From contig NZ_CP176366.1 of NCBI RefSeq assembly GCF_046244385.1, forward strand, positions 2,790,001-2,854,000: 64,000 nt of DNA. Reading direction: 5' to 3'. Below are positions 26,474-33,400 of the stretch, in pieces. Each line of letters starts with the position of its first letter. The first letter of the stretch is position 1. Under the pieces are notes generated by a model. It searched no databases and was not told the origin of the DNA. It saw only the letters and a list, made by a program, of their open reading frames with translations. The stretch comes from Methanospirillum stamsii (lineage in GTDB: Archaea; Halobacteriota; Methanomicrobia; Methanomicrobiales; Methanospirillaceae). The translations under genes and the position numbers were made by a program.

Positions 26474-26635
26474 TTAGTATTGTTTTAATTCAATCTTTTT
26501 CCACATCATGTTCACGATAGTTATGTGCCCCCATCCCTCAGATTCGAGCAACTCCCAGGTATCTTCTAACAATGCCGTGTTCATGCCCTGTTCCTTTGCA
26601 GCGTTCATAATTTTATTGAATTCGTTTGTGAACAT
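26474..26635 (-). CDS. Small viral hypothetical protein
   Basis: Protein of 53 residues, MFTNEFNKIMNAAKEQGMN then LLEDTWELLESEGWGHITIVN. It shares a W-E-x-x-E-x-EGW pattern with the next gene to the right (W-E-T-F-E-K-EGW), so the two are paralogues. A-rich Shine-Dalgarno-like sequence (GGAAGT) lies upstream. Function unknown. Confidence 0.6.
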   Translation of the reverse strand: MFTNEFNKIMNAAKEQGMNTALLEDTWELLESEGWGHITIVNMMWKKIELKQY

Positions 26636-26659
26636 TATTTTTACTTCCTAAGAATTTAT

Positions 26660-26806
26660 TCAGGGGTTTTCTGCCCTGACTTTCATCATTTTATCCCAGT
26701 CCTGGTATGTCCATCCTTCTTTTTCGAATGTTTCCCAGCTTGCTTGGAGGTTTTTCATTGTGAATCCCTGTGCTTCGAGTTTCTTCATTGTTGTTTTTGT
26801 TACCAT
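26660..26806 (-). CDS. Small viral hypothetical protein, paralogue of its neighbour
   Basis: Protein of 48 residues, MVTKTTMKKLEAQGFTMKNL then SWETFEKEGWTYQDWDKMM. AGGAAGTGG precedes the start, the same leader as the neighbouring small gene. Part of a leftward cluster transcribed from the 27.04-kb promoter. Function unknown. Confidence 0.6.
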   Translation of the reverse strand: MVTKTTMKKLEAQGFTMKNLQASWETFEKEGWTYQDWDKMMKVRAENP

Positions 26807-26826
26807 TTTTTCCACTTCCTAAAAAA

Positions 26827-27018
26827 TTAGATGAGTTCGAGAAGTTCTCCGTTTTCAATCATTTCCTGCTGTTCTTTCTGGAACTTCCGGACTGCTGCCC
26901 ATGCTGCTCTCTTTGATTTGATGTGTTGTTTCAGGAACACTCTCATTGTTCCATCGTATACCCGTGCTGTCCATTCTCCGCTTGCATCCTCGTTGATTAC
27001 AATTTTTTCCTGGCTCAT
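26827..27018 (-). CDS. Small viral hypothetical protein, first gene of leftward cluster
   Basis: Protein of 63 residues from ATG 27018 behind GGTGAGAG (an ATG three codons earlier is less well placed). MSQEKIVINEDASGEWTARV, then a basic helix KSKRAAWAAVRKFQKEQ. Beta-hairpin plus helix. A promoter palindrome lies 21 bases upstream. Confidence 0.62.
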   Translation of the reverse strand: MSQEKIVINEDASGEWTARVYDGTMRVFLKQHIKSKRAAWAAVRKFQKEQQEMIENGELLELI

Positions 27019-27038
27019 CTCTCTCACCTGTTACAAGT

Positions 27039-27060
27039 TATACTTACACGTATAAGTATA
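27039..27060. promoter_or_regulatory. Operator/promoter palindrome between divergent viral genes
   Basis: TATACTTA and TAAGTATA form exact 8-bp arms around CACGTA. The element overlaps TATA-like sequence for leftward transcription (gene start 27018), with TATAATAATT next to it for rightward transcription. Probably a repressor site controlling integrase-side genes. Confidence 0.55.
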
Positions 27061-27118
27061 TAATAATTACTTATAATAATTGTGAACTTTACATATCGAG
27101 GGAAAATCAGAGTTCAAA

Positions 27119-28375
27119 TTGAAGAGATTGAGAAATTCACAATGTGAATTCTCCGGAGGTGCGACCGGAAGCAGGTTCACGCACCTGGTCCGGGGGATGG
27201 TGCCGCAGCTTTATGCTGACTGCAGTCGATTGAAACATATGTCATTCGATGAGGGCATGAGACTGTTCAGGTCCGGCGACATTCCCGGAGCTTGTGAACA
27301 GTTTCACCAGGCGGTTGAGCAGGATGAGAATAATCATAAAGCCTGGAATGCCCTGGGAATCTGCCTGTCAAAGACCGGAGAGTATGAAGACGCTGAAACC
27401 TGTTTTGAAAATGCCCTGATGCTGGATCCGGGCAATGCTACGTATGAGAAGAACCGGGAGAAGAACGATCAGAAGAGACCTGTAGGGTGGAAAATCCGGG
27501 AAAATGAGAAACCTGCTCCGGAACCGAAACAAACTCAAAAACGCGAATATTCCGGGTATCAGCGGAATTGGTTACAAATTCCACTATATATCATTCCGAT
27601 GATTCTTGCAATTGCAAACCCTGTTGTAGGATTCCTCGCAGTTATTGTCTGTGCATATTACATCAAGCGGGATGCAGAATCCATCAACGCCGGGATGAAT
27701 CCAGACGCTTCCCTATGGGGTAAAATGAAAGGGTGGGAATGGATGCTTCTGTTAATCCTATTCTGGATCCTTCTTCCGCTGTATTCCTGGAAGCGTCAGC
27801 AGATTTATGAGGAGAATCTTGGTTATGGATCTCCCAATTATGTTTCTCAATCATCTGAATTACCCCTCGGGAAAATTGTTGTTGGAACATTCGCAGTTTT
27901 TTTCATTATTTTCATACTAATATTTGCAGCAGGGATGAGTGGTTCAACAACATCGTCTGGGAGTTACCAATCCTCAAACAGTAATTCTATTTCAACTTCA
28001 AAAGCGCCTGTTGTCACTCCAACGGTCAACGCAATCAATATCATGACTGCGGCAAAAATGATTTCCTATGAAGAACTAGCACGGTATCCTGAAAAATATA
28101 AAGGGCAACCTGTAAAAATTACAGGGAAAGTTAGTCAGGTTATCAGTGGGTTTGGAAGTACTGATTTGAGGATGTTTACTAAGCAATCAGAATATTCTGA
28201 AGATTCATGGTTTGAAGATGATATTTACGTTGACTATAAATCTCCGAATGAACGAATCCTCGAAGATGATATTATAACAGTTTACGGATATGCTGATGGT
28301 ATACAGGATTACACCACTGTTTTAGGTGCAGAGCGTTCTATTCCAAAAATAAAAGCAGTTACTCATACCAGATAA
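27119..28375 (+). CDS. TPR-containing membrane protein
   Basis: Up to 418 residues. Tetratricopeptide repeats (FDEGMRLFRSGDIPGACEQF, AWNALGICLSKTGEYEDAE) are followed by membrane segments (IPLYIIPMILAIANPVVGFL, WMLLLILFWILLPLY, VVGTFAVFFIIFILIFAAG). A Ser/Thr-rich linker leads to a C-terminal OB-like domain (YEELARYPEKYKGQPVKITG, DDIITVYGYADG). The start is uncertain: TTG 27119, ATG 27197 and ATG 27239 are in frame, and the TPR begins just after the last. It may be a lysogenic-conversion protein. Confidence 0.75.
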   Translation: MKRLRNSQCEFSGGATGSRFTHLVRGMVPQLYADCSRLKHMSFDEGMRLFRSGDIPGACEQFHQAVEQDENNHKAWNALGICLSKTGEYEDAETCFENALMLDPGNATYEKNREKNDQKRPVGWKIRENEKPAPEPKQTQKREYSGYQRNWLQIPLYIIPMILAIANPVVGFLAVIVCAYYIKRDAESINAGMNPDASLWGKMKGWEWMLLLILFWILLPLYSWKRQQIYEENLGYGSPNYVSQSSELPLGKIVVGTFAVFFIIFILIFAAGMSGSTTSSGSYQSSNSNSISTSKAPVVTPTVNAINIMTAAKMISYEELARYPEKYKGQPVKITGKVSQVISGFGSTDLRMFTKQSEYSEDSWFEDDIYVDYKSPNERILEDDIITVYGYADGIQDYTTVLGAERSIPKIKAVTHTR

Positions 28376-28376
28376 T

Positions 28377-28619
28377 ATGAACATCATCCAACCATCACGG
28401 AAAACACGGGGCTGCTCCTGGGACGGGGGTGAATGCGTTTTTCTCAACATAGACACCGGAGACTGCAATTTGTACGACCCTATAGACTGGATTAAAGCCA
28501 AATGTGCCCGTGACCTGAAAATGTGTGATGCGAATTACACGGCAGAAGAAATGCTGGAAAAACTAGGGATTAAATTCACTCCTTCCGGAGTGGACCCGAA
28601 ACATAAGATCCTCTTTTAA
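28377..28619 (+). CDS. Small cysteine-containing hypothetical protein
   Basis: Protein of 80 residues, starting 1 base after the preceding stop. GCSWDGGECVFLNIDTGDCNL and CARDLKMCDANYTAEEMLEK suggest a metal-binding or disulphide fold. Likely co-transcribed with the TPR protein. Confidence 0.62.
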   Translation: MNIIQPSRKTRGCSWDGGECVFLNIDTGDCNLYDPIDWIKAKCARDLKMCDANYTAEEMLEKLGIKFTPSGVDPKHKILF

Positions 28620-28625
28620 TCAAAA

Positions 28626-28835
28626 TTATACTTTTTTAACTCTCAAATCAAGTAAAAAATCTTCTGTTTTGAAATTTGCTCGTAATTCTCTAACCTTTCG
28701 TTTTTCTTTAATCTTTGCACGAGAAGTTAATTTTCTCAATTTTTTGTAATATTGCCGTGATGCAATATCAAATGTGGATTCAAACATTGGGATATCAAAC
28801 GTCCCCATATCAAGACAAACTACCAACGATTTCAT
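28626..28835 (-). CDS. Small basic hypothetical protein
   Basis: Protein of 69 residues, MKSLVVCLDMGTFDIPMFES then a strongly basic helix (YKKLRKLTSRAKIKEKRKVREL). It is convergent with the previous gene. Nucleic-acid binding is possible; no family recognised. Confidence 0.5.
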   Translation of the reverse strand: MKSLVVCLDMGTFDIPMFESTFDIASRQYYKKLRKLTSRAKIKEKRKVRELRANFKTEDFLLDLRVKKV

Positions 28836-28910
28836 CAGACCCCTTCATAAATTGGATGATAAATAATACGTGCACCACAATATAAACTCATCGAAATTAA
28901 TCAGTAAATA

Positions 28911-29046
28911 TTAGGTAAAATTTAAAATTAGGGTAAAATTAGACCTTAATTTGGTCTTTAAGTGTCCCTCATATGTCCCATATATGGCCCTATTGTGTCC
29001 CTTGAATGGGACAGATTTTACCCATGTAAAATTAAACCTAAATTTT
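28911..29046. promoter_or_regulatory. Repeat-rich control region before RHH gene
   Basis: TTAGGTAAAATTTAAAATTAGGGTAAAA at the left reappears, inverted and imperfect, at about 29016-29046. Between them lie AGACC...GGTCT, three TGTCCC direct repeats (28963, 28974, 28996) and GTCCC-TTGAAT-GGGAC. Such clustered symmetry before a ribbon-helix-helix gene suggests operators; an origin of replication is an alternative. Confidence 0.45.
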
Positions 29047-29100
29047 TGAACATAACTCAAAAAACAGACATTTATACAGATAATAAAAAAAGTAATACTA

Positions 29101-29373
29101 ATGTCAGGGAAACAGATCAAAATCACCCTGGCCGAAGCACTAATAAAATATTTAGATGAGCAGGTCGCGAATGGAAACGGAATTTCCCGGTCGGATGTTA
29201 TTTCACAGGCAATACAATATCAGAGATTCAAGGATGAATTAAGGAGAGATACGGTAGATGAAGCGGTTAATAAGATATTTGCACTGGTCGAAAGCCATGA
29301 GATATCAGATAAACAAAAGGCGACCTTAAGGGAGATTATATTTGAAGTATTGGGGGACTTGAAAAAAGTATAA
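29101..29373 (+). CDS. Ribbon-helix-helix regulator
   Basis: Protein of 90 residues. QIKITLAEALIKYLDEQVAN followed by GISRSDVISQAIQYQ is the beta-strand/helix/helix layout of CopG-like RHH repressors. The C-terminal helices (TVDEAVNKIFALVE, KATLREIIFEVLGDL) are probably for oligomerisation. It is preceded by the repeat-rich control region. Confidence 0.75.
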   Translation: MSGKQIKITLAEALIKYLDEQVANGNGISRSDVISQAIQYQRFKDELRRDTVDEAVNKIFALVESHEISDKQKATLREIIFEVLGDLKKV

Positions 29374-29385
29374 TTATATGCGCAG

Positions 29386-29406
29386 CCCTATAAGGCCCTT
29401 ATGGGG
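29386..29406. promoter_or_regulatory. Inverted repeat over the start of the second RHH gene
   Basis: CCCTATAAG and CTTATGGGG form 9-bp arms (one mismatch) around GCC, overlapping the ATG at 29401. TATAATTATATG lies about 25 bases before, so transcription would begin at or near the start codon. This fits autoregulation of a leaderless mRNA. Confidence 0.45.
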
Positions 29407-29646
29407 GGGCACAGCAGGATAAAGAACAAACTCTTAGATTTAATCGGAATGTCAAAACCAAAGATCAATGTTCGTTTTTCACAGGCGATATTTGATAAAA
29501 TGGATGAATTAATTAATTCCGGCCAATATGAATCTAAAGCAGACATAATAAATCAGGCAGTAATTGAATTCTTACACCGTGACGGGATGCGGGCTGTTAT
29601 CCGAGAAGAAATCAGGAAAGAAAAAGAAAATCAGAAATCGGATTAA
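29401..29646 (+). CDS. Ribbon-helix-helix regulator
   Basis: Protein of 81 residues (or 65 from ATG 29449). KPKINVRFSQAIFDKMDELI then YESKADIINQAVIEFLHRDG is a CopG/ParD-type RHH. The basic tail IREEIRKEKENQK may add DNA affinity. The 29401 start is favoured by TATA spacing. Confidence 0.72.
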   Translation: MGGHSRIKNKLLDLIGMSKPKINVRFSQAIFDKMDELINSGQYESKADIINQAVIEFLHRDGMRAVIREEIRKEKENQKSD

Positions 29647-29647
29647 A

Positions 29648-30577
29648 TTATACAGACACTTCTCCCATAAACAGGCCGGTTTGTCCCTTCTGCTCATAAA
29701 ACATTTTTTCCCGCACTTTTTCAATAACTGCCGGAATCCATTTCAGTTGCATGTGCCGGAGCATGCCCCTGTTATGCTGGATCTCCTGAGGGACAAACCG
29801 GGCATACATCTTACCTATCTGCGAGGGCACCCATTCAGATCCTATCTTCTTTTGAAATCCAAGTTTTACCAGGATCTGATTAACAGTTCTTGCTGACATA
29901 CCTCCAAGGTCCTTTCCGATATCTGTCGGTGTTAAAAGAGCAGGTTCAGATAAGAAAGGGTCTGCAGCAATTAGTGGTCTCCAGGGAGTGAGGGCATTAC
30001 CACAATGAGTGATCTCCTCAGTTACAGAAATTGCCATAGACTTTGCAACAGCAGGTTCAACACCTTCCTTTATCATAATGTTAGCAATTGCCATTTGATC
30101 TTCTAGGACCGTAGCGACCGGAGCATAAACATCAAGAATATCTCCTGGTAAAGTCGGTTGTTCAGTTGCTTTCGAGAGGGTTTCACCTGATTGATACCGA
30201 GTATAGATGTTAGCGATTAAATCTTTCTTCTCATCAATTTTCGCTGCGATGAATTTATCATCCATCTCATTGGTCCGGATCTCAATTATCGCCCTGTTTA
30301 ATCCTTCAGCAGTTAAAAACACAAACGATTTCGCCCGATGGTCAACTGGTAACACGGTGTTACCTGTTTCAGATAACTGGATTATATCCTCTTTAGAGAA
30401 TTTCCTGAAATGAATACCTTCTGTTAGTCGTGATATGACTTTTTGGGCATGGTGGCGCTCAAGTCCTAAAGCCTGGTAAACCCTGAGCCAATAAAGATAA
30501 GACTTACTCTCAATAACTAGCCCAGTTAAATTGTCTTCGGTCTGTGCGTTAATTACTTGAATCTGTGAATCTGACAT
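29648..30577 (-). CDS. Phage antirepressor-like protein
   Basis: Protein of 309 residues. The N-terminus has the BRO/antirepressor pattern YWLRVYQALGLERHHAQKVI, GIHFRKFSKEDI and FVFLTAEGLNRAIIEI. The C-terminus has an HTH-like segment LTPTDIGKDLGGMSARTVNQ, LGFQKKIGSEWVPSQIGKMY. Antirepressors of tailed phages relieve repression during induction. It overlaps no neighbour and follows a small RHH-like gene in the same leftward transcript. Confidence 0.75.
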   Translation of the reverse strand: MSDSQIQVINAQTEDNLTGLVIESKSYLYWLRVYQALGLERHHAQKVISRLTEGIHFRKFSKEDIIQLSETGNTVLPVDHRAKSFVFLTAEGLNRAIIEIRTNEMDDKFIAAKIDEKKDLIANIYTRYQSGETLSKATEQPTLPGDILDVYAPVATVLEDQMAIANIMIKEGVEPAVAKSMAISVTEEITHCGNALTPWRPLIAADPFLSEPALLTPTDIGKDLGGMSARTVNQILVKLGFQKKIGSEWVPSQIGKMYARFVPQEIQHNRGMLRHMQLKWIPAVIEKVREKMFYEQKGQTGLFMGEVSV

Positions 30578-30763
30578 TTATTGATCACCTACTTCGTGAT
30601 TGGCGGTCCCTTCGCTTCCAGGCTTGGACCGGGATTCCTTCTTAAGATGTTTTTCTATTAATTTTTCCAAAACATGGCTTTGCTTTTCGTCAGCCAATTT
30701 ACATTGATCAATAAACCTGGTTTTCAGATCATGGTCTAAAGAAAAAGTAAGATTTGACTTCAC
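30578..30763 (-). CDS. Small RHH-like protein
   Basis: Protein of 61 residues from a GTG at 30763. KSNLTFSLDHDLKTRFIDQC then KQSHVLEKLIEKHL fits a ribbon-helix-helix. Stop and the antirepressor start are adjacent, so the two are coupled. An exact ATTACATATGTAAT palindrome lies 3 bases before the start. Confidence 0.65.
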   Translation of the reverse strand: MKSNLTFSLDHDLKTRFIDQCKLADEKQSHVLEKLIEKHLKKESRSKPGSEGTANHEVGDQ

Positions 30764-30766
30764 AAT

Positions 30767-30808
30767 ATTACATATGTAATACTGTTATAAAAGCATTACA
30801 TAAGTAAT
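30767..30808. promoter_or_regulatory. Paired operators ATTACATATGTAAT around a TATA box
   Basis: A perfect 14-bp palindrome at 30767-30780 and a near copy (ATTACATAAGTAAT) at 30795-30808 have centres 28 bases apart. Between them the reverse strand reads CTTTTATAACAG, a TATA-like box for the leftward RHH/antirepressor genes. Identical or near sites recur at 31289 and 31374. Confidence 0.65.
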
Positions 30809-30828
30809 TTTAAATTGAAACTAAATAA

Positions 30829-30963
30829 TCAGATTGAAGGTTGAGGGTAAAATTCTGTATAAAATAAATCTCCAATTCTTTGGGAAATGTATTGACGTCC
30901 TTCTTTAGAATCAAAAAAAGAAATCAATTTTTCAGCGGTAATGGTGGGGTCATTCTCGCTCAT
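30829..30963 (-). CDS. Small hypothetical protein
   Basis: Protein of 44 residues, MSENDPTITAEKLISFFDSK, GRQYISQRIGDLFYTEF. It follows the 31025-31288 RHH gene on the same strand by 61 bases. No family recognised; coding is supported only by start, length and composition. Confidence 0.45.
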   Translation of the reverse strand: MSENDPTITAEKLISFFDSKEGRQYISQRIGDLFYTEFYPQPSI

Positions 30964-31024
30964 AAAAAAAGAATGTTCTCAAGGTAAATAAGGAATGGGA
31001 TTTGCGCAGGGCGAAAGTGAAAAA

Positions 31025-31288
31025 TTAATGTTTATCAGTAAAAACCTGTGCAAAGGTCTCTTTACAAATTTGTTGAATCTTCTTTTTTACTTCGGGGTCA
31101 TCCATCCTTTCTAATAATAATTCATTGGAATTTGATAATTCTTTAATCACTAACTGATTAATGAAATCAGAGCGCGACGAATATTTCCCGTCATTTATGA
31201 GGGAATCTATCTTCTCGATTGATTCAACAGGCAAACGAATTTGAATTGTATCTTTAATTACGCCTTTTGGTGCTGGAGTCTTCCCCAT
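31025..31288 (-). CDS. Ribbon-helix-helix regulator
   Basis: Protein of 87 residues from ATG 31288 (a TTG 8 codons earlier lies inside the operator). DTIQIRLPVESIEKIDSLIN then YSSRSDFINQLVIKEL is a clear RHH. The start codon is directly adjacent to an ATTAC...GTAAT palindrome. Candidate lysogeny repressor of this control region. Confidence 0.78.
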   Translation of the reverse strand: MGKTPAPKGVIKDTIQIRLPVESIEKIDSLINDGKYSSRSDFINQLVIKELSNSNELLLERMDDPEVKKKIQQICKETFAQVFTDKH

Positions 31289-31302
31289 ATTACAAAAGTA
31301 AT
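31289..31302. promoter_or_regulatory. Operator-like ATTAC-N4-GTAAT next to RHH start
   Basis: ATTACAAAAGTAAT, sharing both 5-bp arms with the 30767 and 31374 sites. It abuts the ATG of the leftward RHH gene at 31288. Confidence 0.55.
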
Positions 31303-31373
31303 TGTGTTTCAACTTTATGTAGGTATTTAATACTTATGTAATTACGTATGTGACGCATATTTTATATATTACA

Positions 31374-31387
31374 ATTACATATGTAAT
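31374..31387. promoter_or_regulatory. Operator ATTACATATGTAAT before the rightward early operon
   Basis: An exact copy of the 30767 palindrome, 3 bases before the ATG at 31391 and just after a TATA-like TTTATATATT. Half-sites (TTATGTAATTACGTATG) precede it at about 31334-31350. Binding here would block the long rightward early operon. Confidence 0.65.
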
Positions 31388-31390
31388 GAC

Positions 31391-31552
31391 ATGGAACGGA
31401 TGAAACAAGAACAGTTCCGATTACCTAAGAGGCACATAGCAATCTTAGATTCAGCCGTACAAAGCGGCGAGTATAGCACAAAGAGTGATGTCGTAAGGGC
31501 GGGCATTGAAAAGATCGGCCTAGAGTTATCCCAAAAGGGTGTAACAGCATGA
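31391..31552 (+). CDS. Small ribbon-helix-helix protein, first gene of early operon
   Basis: Protein of 53 residues: MKQEQFRLPKRHIAILDSAV, YSTKSDVVRAGIEKIGLEL. RHH layout with a basic start. Overlaps the next gene by ATGA. The divergent arrangement with the RHH at 31025 across shared palindromes is like a cI/cro-type switch. Confidence 0.7.
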   Translation: MERMKQEQFRLPKRHIAILDSAVQSGEYSTKSDVVRAGIEKIGLELSQKGVTA

Positions 31553-31788
31553 AAAAAATTAACGAGTCCTGCCCCGGAACTACCACGAACCAGACGGCAG
31601 GAAACACCAGTCAGACTGGTACTAATGTATTGGACCGAACCCTGAAAAACTCTCCGGAGAATGAAGCCAGGATACGCGGGGTTCAAATTTACCCTGACGA
31701 TCTCGAATGGCTCACCAGAGTCGTAGGAAAGCCACTTGCAGACGAATGTGTCGCGGACGGCACCTGGGTGGTGATGTCTGAATGTTAA
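31549..31788 (+). CDS. Hypothetical early protein
   Basis: Protein of 79 residues. A low-complexity Asn/Thr/Gly-rich N-terminal part (about 1-45) precedes VQIYPDDLEWLTRVVGKPLA and a hydrophobic end. ATGA overlap with the upstream RHH gene. No family recognised. Confidence 0.6.
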   Translation: MKKINESCPGTTTNQTAGNTSQTGTNVLDRTLKNSPENEARIRGVQIYPDDLEWLTRVVGKPLADECVADGTWVVMSEC

Positions 31789-31937
31789 CCGTCCAGGACC
31801 ATCACGACATGCAGGTCATGTGCCACACGTTCTGCTTTGCTGGCCGGAAGGGTAAGTGTGCATCTGCCGGAAAAGATTATTTACAGACCCGTGACTGCCT
31901 CCGGATGTACCGGAAGAGCCTGCAGGAGGGGGAATAG
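31782..31937 (+). CDS. Small cysteine-containing early protein
   Basis: Protein of 51 residues, MLTVQDHHDMQVMCHTFCFA, GKCASAGKDY, RDCLRMYR. Four cysteines may bind zinc. It overlaps both neighbours' ends in the tight operon. Confidence 0.5.
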   Translation: MLTVQDHHDMQVMCHTFCFAGRKGKCASAGKDYLQTRDCLRMYRKSLQEGE

Positions 31938-32252
31938 ATGGAGCACCGTGTCATATCCGTTGCCACCAGGGATGAACTTGCTCACCGGTTCGGGAAGCAT
32001 ATCGTTGATGCAGCAGAGGAAGAGGGGCTCATCACAGTTATTGCCTCTGATTATGAGCGTGGACGGCTATTCGGGGAATGGTCAGCCCTCCATGAAGCCT
32101 GGGAGATTATCGAAAAATCCGAGAAAAAATCAGAGATGCTGGACAAAATGCTCCTGCTGTTCCAACGCAACAAGGAACAAAGCCAGCATGAACAGGAAGC
32201 ATACACGGAATTTATCACGAAATGCCACCAGCTCCGGGAGGCAATGGCATGA
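31938..32252 (+). CDS. Hypothetical early protein, coiled coil
   Basis: Protein of 104 residues, largely helical (ATRDELAHRFGKHIVDAAEE, SEKKSEMLDKMLLLFQRNKE). Starts right after the previous stop and ends in an ATGA overlap. No family recognised. Confidence 0.62.
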   Translation: MEHRVISVATRDELAHRFGKHIVDAAEEEGLITVIASDYERGRLFGEWSALHEAWEIIEKSEKKSEMLDKMLLLFQRNKEQSQHEQEAYTEFITKCHQLREAMA

Positions 32253-32791
32253 GCCAGTCAGCATTAACCGGACTGTTTGCAGAATGCCGGGCTGCAGTCG
32301 CCGAAAACAAGGCGATGAAACAACCCTCGATAGAAATTTATGAGGACCTCCAGCACGCGTTCAGACTGAAAATAAAAATCGGTGAAATAGAGCAGGATAT
32401 CAAAGACCGACACCAGGCACTAGACGCTGAACTCGCCGGACTCTACGAAGAGATAAAGCAACTCAACGATGCAAAAGATAGAATAATTCAGGAGCATGTA
32501 GACGCCGGAACCCTGGAAGAGGCCGGATACAAGGTAAAGTCAATAATCCAAAAACAGAACCGGAAACCGGACATGGACAAGATCCGGCGACATGAGGACG
32601 ACTGGAATATGCTGGTTGCTCTCGAGGTCAAGAAGGTCAAAGAAAACTATGTACCGAATCAGACCGCACTCAAAGCCGTCTTCGGAAAACAATATGAAGC
32701 GTTCCTGATTCCGGCACAGGAAGTTGTCACGGGTTACGATGTCGAACCGGTTGCACAGCCTCCGGAGAAAGCAGCAGAGGTGGAACTATGA
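32249..32791 (+). CDS. Gp157-like coiled-coil early protein
   Basis: Protein of 180 residues from ATG 32249. A helical pair (EIEQDIKDRHQALDAELAGL, EEIKQLNDAKDRIIQEHV) is followed by VKSIIQKQNRKPDMDKIRRH and a C-terminal GKQYEAFLIP. The layout resembles siphovirus Gp157-type proteins, but the match is by pattern. ATGA overlaps at both ends. Confidence 0.6.
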   Translation: MSQSALTGLFAECRAAVAENKAMKQPSIEIYEDLQHAFRLKIKIGEIEQDIKDRHQALDAELAGLYEEIKQLNDAKDRIIQEHVDAGTLEEAGYKVKSIIQKQNRKPDMDKIRRHEDDWNMLVALEVKKVKENYVPNQTALKAVFGKQYEAFLIPAQEVVTGYDVEPVAQPPEKAAEVEL

Positions 32792-33078
32792 TCAGGCACA
32801 CGGTGCTCCGGTCGGACCCGGACCACTACCTGGTTGAAATCCCACTCAGGAGAGAACAGATCCAGTCAGTGATTAATGTCCTGAACCTCATCGGAGTTCC
32901 GGCAGTCCGGCCACCAGGAGGACCTGGCTGGCTCCTGGAAGAGGGGTGCATCTCTATCGCCGGGAACCAGACTGCAGTCGAGAAAGCCCTTGCTGAAATT
33001 AGTAGGAAACTGATAGGTCCGGGATTCGAAACCGGTCTCGATGTGGCAAACCGCCACAAGCAGGGGGCATTACTATGA
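32788..33078 (+). CDS. Hypothetical early protein
   Basis: Protein of 96 residues with a ferredoxin-like alternation (HYLVEIPLRREQIQSVINVL, WLLEEGCISIAGNQTAVEKALAEI). Unrecognised; ATGA coupling at both ends. Confidence 0.6.
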   Translation: MIRHTVLRSDPDHYLVEIPLRREQIQSVINVLNLIGVPAVRPPGGPGWLLEEGCISIAGNQTAVEKALAEISRKLIGPGFETGLDVANRHKQGALL

Positions 33079-33215
33079 GACGCGAGGAGGACCTCCTGAA
33101 CCTCCGGCACCGGATGGTAAAGGCAGAAGTACCAACCGACGACCTCGACCGGGTGATGTCCCGGGCGAACCCGGACAAAAAACAGTCTCGTCTGTTCCGG
33201 AGGGATGCATCATGA
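33075..33215 (+). CDS. Small basic early protein
   Basis: Protein of 46 residues, MRREEDLLNLRHRMVKAEVP, SRANPDKKQSRLFRRDA. Overlaps neighbours by ATGA on both sides. Function unknown. Confidence 0.5.
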   Translation: MRREEDLLNLRHRMVKAEVPTDDLDRVMSRANPDKKQSRLFRRDAS

Positions 33216-33400
33216 CCGATGACAGGATCTGTCCGTTCTCCCTGGCGTCCGGAACCCCTATGGAATGCCTGGCCGACCGGTGCAGGGCTCACCGGAACCT
33301 CTACGAAGAGAGATTCGGTTGTGATGCTGATGGGAATAACTGCACGGTCACGAAAATCAAGGGTGTTTGCCTGCTCATTCCGGGGGATGATGCCCGATGA
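33212..33400 (+). CDS. Small cysteine-rich early protein
   Basis: Protein of 62 residues: ICPFSLASGTPMECLADRCR, FGCDADGNNCTV, GVCLLIP. The spaced cysteines suggest a zinc knuckle. ATGA coupling both sides. Confidence 0.55.
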   Translation: MTDDRICPFSLASGTPMECLADRCRAHRNLYEERFGCDADGNNCTVTKIKGVCLLIPGDDAR

